Positions 33,310 to 40,968 of a stretch of DNA of 41,077 nt are shown here, piece after piece. The stretch lies in the NCBI GenBank assembly GCA_012839215.1, contig DUNV01000056.1, positions 1-41,077 of the forward strand. Direction: 5' to 3'. The stretch comes from Bacillota bacterium. Its GTDB lineage: Bacteria > Bacillota > Dethiobacteria > DTU022 > UBA8154. The first letter of the stretch is position 1, and each line of letters begins with the position of its first letter. The translations under genes and the position numbers were made by a program. Below the pieces are notes generated by a model. That model was not told where the DNA came from and made no database searches. It worked only from the letters and a program-made list of their open reading frames with translations.

Positions 33310-34434
33310 TTACCCATTTTGGGAGGATATCTTACCCAGGCTTTCTTCCAGGGCCCATAAAAAACGCCGGTTTTCGTCCATGGTGCCAAAGGTAATACGC
33401 AGGTACTGCGGATATCCAAAGATGCCCCCGGGCCGGACGATGATGCCCTTTTGCAATAGTAATTGATACAGCTTCCCGGCGTCGGTTTTAACATCCACAA
33501 AAATAAAATTGCCTTCGGTTGGCACATAACGGAGGCCAAGGCGATCGAGTTCCTTGTAAAAATATTCCCTTGCCTGCCGGTTCAATTCCCTCCCGGCACT
33601 AATATGCTGAGTGTCCCTAAGGGCCGCCCGTGCAGCAACCTGTGCCACGGCGTTGACATTAAATGGTTCCCGGACGATATTAAGGGCTTCAATTACTTCC
33701 TTTCCGGCCAGCCCATAGCCGATGCGCAAGCCGGCCAGCCCGTAGATCTTAGAAAACGTGCGTAGGATTAGCACGTTTGCTCCCTCATCTAAAAGGGCCA
33801 AACTGGAGGGATATTCCGGATCGGTGACGTATTCATGATAGGCCTCATCAATAACCACAAGTATCTTCGGCGGCAGTTCCTTTAAAAAAGAGTCGACCTG
33901 CTGCCGGGTGACAATCGTGCCGGTTGGATTGTTAGGGTTGCAGATAAAAACTATCTTTGTTTCCGGTGTGACTGCGGAGGCCATAGCCTGTAGATCGAGG
34001 TGAAAATCCCTGGTAGAAACCTTTTTGGGAACAGCATCCATGAGCAGGGCTGAAAACTCATAAACTGAAAAAGAGGGGTGGGCCATGATGATCTCATCAC
34101 CGGGGTTCAGGAAGGCCTTCCCCAAGAGGCCTATGAGTTCATCTGCCCCGTTTCCAAGAATAATGTTCCCTGTCTCCAGGCCCAGATGCGCTGCTAAATC
34201 CTTCTTCAAAAGATGGGCACTGCCATCGGGATAATGATTAATCCTTCCCAGAAAATTTTTCACTGCCTCCAGCGCCATGGGGGAAGGACCAAGGGGATTC
34301 TCGTTGGAGGCAAGTTTAATAATGTCGCCTAGCCCCAGCTCCCTTTCCAATTCTTCAACAGGTTTGCCCGGTACATATGGTACAATCCTTTGCAAACAGG
34401 AACGTCTTCGTAGTTTTCCCCTATCACTTACCAT
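33310..34434 (-). CDS. hisC: Histidinol-phosphate aminotransferase
   Basis: PLP-dependent class I/II aminotransferase of histidine synthesis, converting histidinol-phosphate and 2-oxoglutarate to imidazole-acetol phosphate and glutamate (reversible); HisC-like enzymes may also transaminate aromatic acids. About 374 aa. Landmarks: KLASNENPLGPSP, LGNGADELIGLL, FICNPNNPTGTIV, VIDEAYHEY, and the PLP lysine in RTFSKIYGLAGLRIGYG. ATG 34434 is favoured over TTG 34446, where AAGGA would abut the start. No other his gene is in the window. It follows the NUDIX gene on the same strand by about 107 bp. Confidence 0.93.
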   Translation of the reverse strand: MVSDRGKLRRRSCLQRIVPYVPGKPVEELERELGLGDIIKLASNENPLGPSPMALEAVKNFLGRINHYPDGSAHLLKKDLAAHLGLETGNIILGNGADELIGLLGKAFLNPGDEIIMAHPSFSVYEFSALLMDAVPKKVSTRDFHLDLQAMASAVTPETKIVFICNPNNPTGTIVTRQQVDSFLKELPPKILVVIDEAYHEYVTDPEYPSSLALLDEGANVLILRTFSKIYGLAGLRIGYGLAGKEVIEALNIVREPFNVNAVAQVAARAALRDTQHISAGRELNRQAREYFYKELDRLGLRYVPTEGNFIFVDVKTDAGKLYQLLLQKGIIVRPGGIFGYPQYLRITFGTMDENRRFLWALEESLGKISSQNG

Positions 34435-34541
34435 TATAAATACCAATCCTTACCAGGTTTGATCACCTTGCCCAACTTGGCAGCGTAAACGCCTACCAGA
34501 AGGGTATTCCTTTTTCCCTGTCCTTCTGCCTTATAACCCCT

Positions 34542-35078
34542 TTACAGGGGAAGATACCGCGAGGCCAGTAATAAACCTGTAATTGTTTTTCCATCTTCGA
34601 TGGCCCCATCGGTAACCATGGCCAAAGCCTCCGGCAAGGGCATATGCACCACTTCTAGAAATTCGCCCTCATCATTTTCCAGATGGTGTTTAACGAGATC
34701 CTGAGCAAGATAGAGATAGACCTTCTCATCGGAAAATCCGGGTGATGAATAGATAAAAGCCATCTGCCTCAACTTTTGGGGCATAAAGCCAATTTCTTCA
34801 GCCAGTTCCCGTTTAGCACACTCCTCCGGTGGTTCCCCCGGCTCCAGCCTCCCGGCGGGAATCTCCAGCAAAATTTTTTCCAGGGGGGCACGATACTGGC
34901 GGACAAAATAGACCCCGTTGTTATTATCAACAGGAACGATGGCCACTGCGCCGCTATGTTCCACAATCTCACGCGTGCTCTCCCTTCCATCGGGGAGAAG
35001 GACCCTATCCTGGCGAACACGGATTATTTTGCCATCATAAATCTTTTTACTTCCAATCGTTTTCTCATATAAATCCAT
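34542..35078 (-). CDS. NUDIX hydrolase, ADP-ribose pyrophosphatase type
   Basis: About 178 aa. The Nudix box GRLEPGEPPEECAKRELAEE followed by IGF matches GX5EX7REUXEEXGU exactly. The flanking VYFVRQYRAPLEKILLEIPA and YSSPGFSDEKVYLYLA are typical of NudF/ADP-ribose pyrophosphatases, which cut ADP-ribose to AMP and ribose-5-phosphate. ATG 35078 is preferred over GTG 35087 because AGGTG sits 10 nt before the ATG. Confidence 0.92.
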   Translation of the reverse strand: MDLYEKTIGSKKIYDGKIIRVRQDRVLLPDGRESTREIVEHSGAVAIVPVDNNNGVYFVRQYRAPLEKILLEIPAGRLEPGEPPEECAKRELAEEIGFMPQKLRQMAFIYSSPGFSDEKVYLYLAQDLVKHHLENDEGEFLEVVHMPLPEALAMVTDGAIEDGKTITGLLLASRYLPL

Positions 35079-35187
35079 TGACTGCACTCACCTAGCTGTC
35101 ATTTTGCGTCATGCCAATCTTGCCTGCAAACATTACTATCAATACCTTTTTAATACGTTGTTCTGATATGTACAAATATAATAAAGT

Positions 35188-35796
35188 TTATTTCGTCATC
35201 CCTAACCATTTTTCCTTCTTTTGTTTACCAGCGAACGCGGAACCCCGCCAGCGCTGAAAAAGATTATGATCCAGGGCAAATTGATCCAGCGCCTTGCCCA
35301 CCGACTGATTAACGAGATCATCTATCGTCTGGGGAAAATTATAAAAGGCAGGCATGGGAGGTAGCAGAATACCTCCCATTTCTGCAACGGTAGTCATTAA
35401 ACGGAGGTGACCCAGATGTAGCGGCGTTTCCCTGATCAATAAAACTAGTTTCCTTTTTTCTTTTAGGGCCACATCAGCGGCACGAACCAGCAAATTGGTG
35501 TTAAATGAATTAGCGATGGCAGAGAGGCTTTTTATGGAACAAGGTGCAATGAGCATCCCATCTGTCCTAAAGGAACCACTGGATATGGGCGCGGCAATAT
35601 CATCAATATGATAAACTTTTGACGCCATTTTTTCTACGTCCTCGGGGTTATAATCGCTCTCCAATTCAATAGTTCTCTTTCCCGCCCCGGTAATAATTAA
35701 ATGGCTTTCAATATTTAACCTTGACAGCGTTTCCAAGGTTCTTATCCCATAGATGGCACCTGTTGCACCAGAGATCCCGACAATTATTTTTACCAT
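35188..35796 (-). CDS. ubiX: UbiX family flavin prenyltransferase
   Basis: UbiX joins dimethylallyl phosphate to FMN to form prenylated FMN, the cofactor of UbiD decarboxylases. 202 aa. Landmarks: the flavin-binding VGISGATGAIYGIRTLE, then IAPCSIKSLSAIANSF, LVRAADVALKEKRKLVLL and RETPLHLGHLRLMTTVAEMG (in parts), and PPMPAFYN, all conserved. AAGGGAG precedes the ATG. It closes the minus-strand cluster ubiD - zinc ribbon - TAXI - TRAP - ubiX, 94 bp after the permease. Confidence 0.95.
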   Translation of the reverse strand: MVKIIVGISGATGAIYGIRTLETLSRLNIESHLIITGAGKRTIELESDYNPEDVEKMASKVYHIDDIAAPISSGSFRTDGMLIAPCSIKSLSAIANSFNTNLLVRAADVALKEKRKLVLLIRETPLHLGHLRLMTTVAEMGGILLPPMPAFYNFPQTIDDLVNQSVGKALDQFALDHNLFQRWRGSAFAGKQKKEKWLGMTK

Positions 35797-35890
35797 AACA
35801 TTCTCCCTTAAACATCATCAGGCCACATAGTTTAAATTTATAATATAGAATATGCCTATTACAGTTTCGAATTATCTAGGTACCCTTGAA

Positions 35891-37849
35891 TTATTTTTCT
35901 ACTGTTTCCATGGGTTTACCAATAGGAATGTATTCGATGACTACCAGAACCACAAAAGCAAAAACTGCTACAAAAGAAATTCCCGGCGGAAGGGGAAGAA
36001 ACAGGCATACAGAGATTATAGCAAATAGAATCCTGACAACTATGCTTTTTCCCCTTTTTAAGAAACCCTCAAGGGCAATGCTGATCGCAAGTACAGCAAT
36101 AACTGCAAAAAACAATTCCCTTAAGATTTCCAATGCAGTTCCCTGAAGCGCCACAGCTGGATTGAAAATAAAGATAAAGGGTACGATAAAAGCAGGAATT
36201 GCCAACTTCATACCCTGAATAGCTGTTCTCATAAGATCAGCACCGGCTATAGATGCCGCAGCATAGGCAGCCAGACAAACAGGAGGAGTGATAAAAGAGA
36301 AACAACCAAAATAGAAAATAAACAAATGAGCTATTAAGGGATTTACCCCAATATCAATCAGGGCAGGGGCCACGAGGAGCGCCAGGAGCAGATATGCTGC
36401 TGTGGCGGGCATGCCCATGCCAAGTATTATGCTAGCTACCGCCGTCATAATTGTTAGAAGCAGAAGATTGTTTCCTGCTAGCTCTGTTAGAACCCTCGAT
36501 AAGGTCAGACCCAAACCGCTGTATGTTATTACACCAATGACCAGCCCTGCCGCACCACAGATAATAGATACCTCTAACATGCTACGGCTGGTGTTCTCAA
36601 AAAAGGTGAAGAAATCCTTTAGTTTGGTACGGATATCCTTTTTTAGTAGTCCGATTAACAATAACGATACCAGCGAATAAAGAGCTGCGCTTTCTGGGTT
36701 CAGATATAGGATAAAGATAACGTAAACAAGAACAGCAATAGGTATGAGGAAAAACCAACCCTCTTTTAGCACTTGAACCAATGAAGGAACTTGTTCAGGA
36801 GGCATTCCTTTTAGGCCATCCTTGGAAGCTCTTAGGTCCACCTGCATAAAAAGGCTCAGGTAATATAATGCTGCGGGGACAATGGCTACAAAAAGTACTT
36901 CCGCATAGGGAACGCCGAGAAATTCTGAAATAATAAAGGCAGCCGCACCCATGATTGGAGGGGTAATAACACCGCCTGTCGAAGCCACTGCAGAAACTGC
37001 AGCGGCAAAATAAGGTTTGTAGCCGATCTCTTTCATCATTGGGATCGTCAGGGTACCCGTAGCCGCCACGTTAGCCACAGCACTTCCGGATAACATACCA
37101 AAAAAAGCACTGGCCAAAATACCTGCTTTGGCAGGCCCTCCCCGGTAGCGTCCCATTACTGCCTCAGCAAGACCGAATAAGAATTTTGCTCCTCCGGTAC
37201 CAAACATAACTTGGGCAAAAAGGATAAAACCGAAGACAATAATCGCTGCAGTACGCAAAGCCACGCCATAAATGGAATCAGCACCCAGAAATAACTGGAT
37301 GACCATCCTTGACCAAGAGGTTTTTTGGATCTCCAGTATTCCCGGTACCAGGTAACCAAATTTAAAATATAGTATAAAAAACAAAACAACGGCAACTAGG
37401 ATCCAACCGCTTGTTCTTCTCGTTCCCTCAATAATTAAAAACAAGACGATAATACCCATAATAACCCTAAAGGGGGTTATTAGCCCAATTGAGCTGATCA
37501 AATCAGGATAACAGATAAAAATATATAAACCTGAAAATAGACTTAGCAAAGAAAAAACAAGATCATACCAGGGTATTCCCTTACGGGTGGATTTGGGAAA
37601 TGGCGGCAGGATAATATACATCAACGCCAGGAGTAAACCTAAAAACAACCCTAGAAATTGCTGGTTAAAAAATGAAACCCCAAAATAAAGGGGTACGTTC
37701 AGGATAAAAACAATACCGATAATAGGTATTGATATACCAAGTATTTTTTGGTACTGCCGTGCCGATCCATTTAGAACCCTAAAACGTTGCTTGTCCTCTT
37801 TTTCCTCCGAAAGTAATTCTTCCCTTTTTTCAGCTGATATTTCAGCCAT
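35891..37849 (-). CDS. TRAP transporter fused permease, 4TM/12TM type, TAXI-associated
   Basis: A 652-aa membrane protein with about 16-18 hydrophobic helices. It combines the small (DctQ-like, helices in ~35-165) and large (DctM-like) subunits in one chain, as is usual for TAXI systems. Landmarks of the large subunit: AVMGRYRGGPAKAGILASAF, GMLSGSAVANVAATGTLTIP, ASTGGVITPPIMGAAAFII, and LGMGMPATAAYLL with FSFITPPVCLAAYAAASIAG. TRAP systems take up organic acids driven by an ion gradient. A GGGAGGG stands about 11 nt before the ATG. Its receptor is encoded just upstream. Confidence 0.93.
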   Translation of the reverse strand: MAEISAEKREELLSEEKEDKQRFRVLNGSARQYQKILGISIPIIGIVFILNVPLYFGVSFFNQQFLGLFLGLLLALMYIILPPFPKSTRKGIPWYDLVFSLLSLFSGLYIFICYPDLISSIGLITPFRVIMGIIVLFLIIEGTRRTSGWILVAVVLFFILYFKFGYLVPGILEIQKTSWSRMVIQLFLGADSIYGVALRTAAIIVFGFILFAQVMFGTGGAKFLFGLAEAVMGRYRGGPAKAGILASAFFGMLSGSAVANVAATGTLTIPMMKEIGYKPYFAAAVSAVASTGGVITPPIMGAAAFIISEFLGVPYAEVLFVAIVPAALYYLSLFMQVDLRASKDGLKGMPPEQVPSLVQVLKEGWFFLIPIAVLVYVIFILYLNPESAALYSLVSLLLIGLLKKDIRTKLKDFFTFFENTSRSMLEVSIICGAAGLVIGVITYSGLGLTLSRVLTELAGNNLLLLTIMTAVASIILGMGMPATAAYLLLALLVAPALIDIGVNPLIAHLFIFYFGCFSFITPPVCLAAYAAASIAGADLMRTAIQGMKLAIPAFIVPFIFIFNPAVALQGTALEILRELFFAVIAVLAISIALEGFLKRGKSIVVRILFAIISVCLFLPLPPGISFVAVFAFVVLVVIEYIPIGKPMETVEK

Positions 37850-37886
37850 TGCTACTATATCCCTCCCTCATTACTGTAGGTAGGGA

Positions 37887-37921
37887 GAAGCGGGGCCATG
37901 CTAGGCCGCAAAGCCCCCTTC
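37887..37921 (-). other. Hairpin between TAXI receptor and permease genes
   Basis: On the minus strand GAAG-GGGGC pairs with GCCCC-G-CTTC (one bulged G, 16-nt loop). No T-run follows, so it is not a full terminator. It may stabilise the 3' end of the receptor message or lower read-through into the permease gene. Confidence 0.45.
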
Positions 37922-37969
37922 GCACCTCCCACCTTACATATCTGTTTTGTATTATGTTGATGTTGTTCA

Positions 37970-39046
37970 CTATTGTTCCATAGAAAGAAGACTTTCCTGC
38001 AAAGCATCCATTTCCTCGGTCCAGACTCCTTTATCTTTATAGAATTTAATCGCGCCGGGATGGTAAGGCAACGTCGCCTGTTCAGATACAAATCTATCGA
38101 TCGTCCACTCTTTTAACCTTGGGTGAATACCGGATAGCTCTTCATTGTTTTCCCAGATAGCTTCCACAATGGCATACGCTGCTTCCTCTGAAAGATCGAT
38201 CCTCCCTATCAGGTAGGCATCATAAGCCATCATGGTTATCGGTTCCCTTACACCGGTAAAACCTGGTCCGGGCTCAACATCAATGGGGTATAATGGAAAT
38301 TCCTCCTGGGCCCTTTTAACCGCCTCGGGAGAAGAATCAAAGGAGAGAAAGCGTGCCCCTCTAGTTGCCTCCAGTTCCTCCACTAGGGCAAATCCAACGT
38401 TGGCCGAACCGGCACAGTCAGCGCGTCTTTCAATAACTGCCTTGACACCATCAGATATACTTGGGACAGAAACGATATTCACATCATTTTCTGTCAAGTT
38501 CTGGTTTGCCAAAAAGGCCTTGGCCTGGGCAGTAATGCCTGCCGCCCCCGTATAATTTAAAATATAACTTTTCCCCTTCAAATCTTCAGCAGTTTTTATA
38601 CCGGAATCTTCAGCAACAAGCACACTGTAAATAGAGAAGGAACCATTCGTAAGCAACCGGGCAGGAAAACCTTTGCCTCCGGATATTGCTGCATATTCCG
38701 ATTCCCCTAGCCAGCCCATCTGGGCATCCCAACAATTTAGGACCCCCATATCCATTTCCCCAGTCGTAAACATAGGAAACCATTCAATTGGCCCGGAAGT
38801 AGCAATCGCTTTAACTTCCACAGGGGTATGCTTGCTGGCCACCGTGGCAATGCCGGAACCCATCGCATTATAAAGCGAACCCATCGCATGGGTGCCAATA
38901 GTAAGCATAGATGGAAGCCCATCAACCCCCTCCCCATTAGTAGCCGAAGTTTCCTCCTGCATCCCATTGCCACAACCTATAACCTGGATGGCTATCAAAA
39001 GCATAAGCAGACAAACTATCAGATATAAATGATTTTTCCTTTCCAT
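37970..39046 (-). CDS. TAXI family TRAP transporter solute receptor, lipoprotein
   Basis: About 358 aa from ATG 39046, which has GGAGGG 7 nt upstream; the 12-residue longer frame lacks a site. Signal peptide with hydrophobic core YLIVCLLMLLIAI and lipobox VIGC, Cys25 lipidated. The mature domain shows TIGTHAMGSLYNAMGSGIAT, a TAXI-type opening, FTTGEMDMGVLN, LKGKSYILNYTGAAG and ERRADCAGSANVGF. It captures the substrate outside the membrane for the fused permease encoded next. The substrate is unknown; the adjacent UbiD/UbiX genes suggest a carboxylic acid to be decarboxylated. Confidence 0.93.
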   Translation of the reverse strand: MERKNHLYLIVCLLMLLIAIQVIGCGNGMQEETSATNGEGVDGLPSMLTIGTHAMGSLYNAMGSGIATVASKHTPVEVKAIATSGPIEWFPMFTTGEMDMGVLNCWDAQMGWLGESEYAAISGGKGFPARLLTNGSFSIYSVLVAEDSGIKTAEDLKGKSYILNYTGAAGITAQAKAFLANQNLTENDVNIVSVPSISDGVKAVIERRADCAGSANVGFALVEELEATRGARFLSFDSSPEAVKRAQEEFPLYPIDVEPGPGFTGVREPITMMAYDAYLIGRIDLSEEAAYAIVEAIWENNEELSGIHPRLKEWTIDRFVSEQATLPYHPGAIKFYKDKGVWTEEMDALQESLLSMEQ

Positions 39047-39198
39047 GTTGACCCTCCTTCTTTTGTCCAAACAATACGTCATCCCTGCGCCTCACAAAAT
39101 AATTACATCAGCAGCCAAACACTGGGTAGAACAGCCTGTCCATCACCTTCCTTACCAATCCTTCTTACCCTTAGATGATTTTGAACAAAAATTTTACC

Positions 39199-39351
39199 CT
39201 AAAGGCGTTCATCTATTTCCGGGCTATCTACATCAAAAAATTGTTCCTGGCAAAAAGGGCAGATCAATTTAAGATCAGAATGCCTGAGTTCGTAATCGCA
39301 ACAAAAACGGCCGGCACACTTCGGGCACTTTACCCAGAATATTCTTTCCAT
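39199..39351 (-). CDS. 50-aa zinc-ribbon protein between ubiD and the TAXI receptor
   Basis: A short gene, easily missed. It has an excellent AAGGAGG 9 nt before the ATG at 39351 and a TAG stop at 39199-39201. The product begins MERIFWVKCPKCAGRFCC and has a second pair in LICPFCQEQFFD, so CPKC...CPFC with 18 residues between: a classic zinc ribbon, rubredoxin-like in size. It follows ubiD by 34 bp. Size, cysteine pattern and place next to ubiD resemble the small D subunit (VdcD type) of hydroxyarylic acid decarboxylases, which are BCD operons of UbiX, UbiD and a small zinc protein. The functional link is inference. Confidence 0.75.
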   Translation of the reverse strand: MERIFWVKCPKCAGRFCCDYELRHSDLKLICPFCQEQFFDVDSPEIDERL

Positions 39352-39385
39352 GAAAAATTGCCTCCTTAACAATTGTATTTACTAT

Positions 39386-40768
39386 CTATTTAATCCACTC
39401 GTCCAATTTTATCCGCCGCATTGCCTCCTCTGGAACCCTAAACTGTTCCGGGAAGGCTTTATCAAGTGGTTTTGTTGCGTCAATAATCATTTTATTGTGC
39501 CCCATAGCTGTGGTAAAAACAGTGTGAACATTGTCCACCAGTGTAATATCACGTTTGGGATCCACCATGGTTAGAATAGCCCAAACCACTTCTTTCTCAT
39601 TAAACACATCAATATCGTCATCAACCACAACGACTATTTGAAAAGTCCATGATTCTAGAAGCGCCGCCATGCCGGCAATTTTTGCATCCCCTTCGCGTTT
39701 TTTATCAATGGAGACATAGCAAGCTAGCCTTCCAATCCCGGAATGGGGCATATGCACGGCCTTTACATTGCCATATCTGCTGTTAACAGCATTATAGACG
39801 CTGCCTTCCTTGGGCAGGGCGCCTAGGTTCCAGTGCCCTTCATGGCCGGAAAAAATATCCTGTAGGATGGCATTTTTACGCCTAGTGATTGCTGTCACCC
39901 TTACCGCCTGGCGAATGCATTGGGCCTGGTAATGCCTAGTCACTTCACCAAAGGGATCAACAATTTCCCTTTCCCCCGGTAGAACCTCCCCCTCAAGTAT
40001 AATCTCTGCATCAGCGGGAACTAAAAAATCCCTGCCCCAGGTTTCGGATTCAACTAGGCGAAGCGGTTCATGCAAAAAGGAGCCGACACCGGCGTAATCA
40101 TCTGCATCATAGGGGCTCAGCGCCAACGAACCGAGATAGAATGCAGGGTGGTGGCCGAGAACCTGCACGACGGGAGCCGGTTCGTTACGTTCTGTATATT
40201 TACTTAGGATTCTTTCCAGGTGGGGGGTATGTATGGAAGCTCCCAATCTCTGTGAACCCTTGTAAAAAGTTTTGGCAAAGGTGATATCATAGATACCGGT
40301 GTCGGGGTCTTTCATGATCAGTGTCATGGTAAAAACCGGGCTTAAATCCATCTCATAATGCCGCACCCCGGGTAAAACTGCCGGATTGGCCTCAGCCCCT
40401 CGCAAAATTATTTCTTTTACCGGGGCTTGATCTTTTCCTATCTCCACCGGGGGGATGGTTTCCCTTTCCAGGCGGGCATATTCTAAACTCAAAGGAAGGT
40501 TTGGCTGATCCACGGGCCAGTCAAGAGCAAGGGCACACCTCTCCCTTTTTGCAAAAACATTGGACACGATAGAAATATCCGTATCTTCACCTTTTAAATC
40601 CCTGGCATTTTTGAATAACACTAGGGGAAATTTCCCCTTTTTGGTCAAATGCTCAAGAATAGCTGTTACATCGAAGTTGTTCGGATCGACAGGGCGTGTA
40701 ACTTCCACAAAATCATTAGGCAGTTCATTTTTAACCTTTTCTAAAAATGATCGCAAATCTTTTGCCAA
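39386..40768 (-). CDS. UbiD family prenyl-FMN-dependent decarboxylase
   Basis: About 460 aa. UbiD enzymes (de)carboxylate aromatic or alpha,beta-unsaturated acids using prenylated FMN and a metal. Visible landmarks: AKDLRSFLEKV at the N-terminus, a prFMN/metal-binding segment TFYKGSQRLGASIH with Arg174, the acidic catalytic segment ILEGEVLPGEREIVDPFGE around residues 257-275, and NSRYGNVKAVHMPHSGIG and VDDDIDVFNEKEVVWAI later. Closest known classes are UbiD, VdcC/phenolic acid decarboxylases and related anaerobic enzymes; the substrate is not readable. The frame runs to GTG 40777, but that codon lies within the ribosome site GAGAGGTGA, so TTG 40768 is the likely start. It is the first gene of the cluster and divergent from a LysR gene. 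Confidence 0.93.
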   Translation of the reverse strand: MAKDLRSFLEKVKNELPNDFVEVTRPVDPNNFDVTAILEHLTKKGKFPLVLFKNARDLKGEDTDISIVSNVFAKRERCALALDWPVDQPNLPLSLEYARLERETIPPVEIGKDQAPVKEIILRGAEANPAVLPGVRHYEMDLSPVFTMTLIMKDPDTGIYDITFAKTFYKGSQRLGASIHTPHLERILSKYTERNEPAPVVQVLGHHPAFYLGSLALSPYDADDYAGVGSFLHEPLRLVESETWGRDFLVPADAEIILEGEVLPGEREIVDPFGEVTRHYQAQCIRQAVRVTAITRRKNAILQDIFSGHEGHWNLGALPKEGSVYNAVNSRYGNVKAVHMPHSGIGRLACYVSIDKKREGDAKIAGMAALLESWTFQIVVVVDDDIDVFNEKEVVWAILTMVDPKRDITLVDNVHTVFTTAMGHNKMIIDATKPLDKAFPEQFRVPEEAMRRIKLDEWIK

Positions 40769-40817
40769 TCTGCTCACCTCTCATATATTTTTTTAAATAT
40801 TGCTAATCCTCAACCGG

Positions 40818-40846
40818 AGAATAACATGGCTAAAATTTTCGGTCAA
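40818..40846 (-). promoter_or_regulatory. Promoter of the ubiD cluster
   Basis: Minus-strand TTGACC (40841-40846), 17-bp spacer, TATTCT (40818-40823). The -35 lies inside one copy of the direct repeat TTCGGTCAAA (plus strand). Confidence 0.65.
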
Positions 40847-40899
40847 ATACTATTTTTGCTATTTGAACATATCATATATTTCTTATATGTTCGGTCAAA
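40838..40899. promoter_or_regulatory. Probable LysR operator region between ubiD and lysR
   Basis: Direct repeats TTCGGTCAAA at 40838-40847 and 40890-40899, 52 bp apart (about five helical turns). Between them is the inverted repeat GAACATAT (40865-40872) / ATATGTTC (40885-40892) with a 12-bp centre. LysR-type regulators usually bind such paired sites in a divergent promoter region. The repeats are seen; binding is inferred. Confidence 0.6.
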
Positions 40900-40904
40900 A
40901 TTTC

Positions 40905-40933
40905 TTGAATTGTTGGAATTTCTCTAGTATACT
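40905..40933 (+). promoter_or_regulatory. Promoter of the LysR gene
   Basis: TTGAAT (40905-40910), 17-bp spacer, TATACT (40928-40933), 35 bp before the putative start. Confidence 0.65.
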
Positions 40934-40968
40934 TTAGCTAATCAGTCATCAATAAGAGGTGATGGGTA

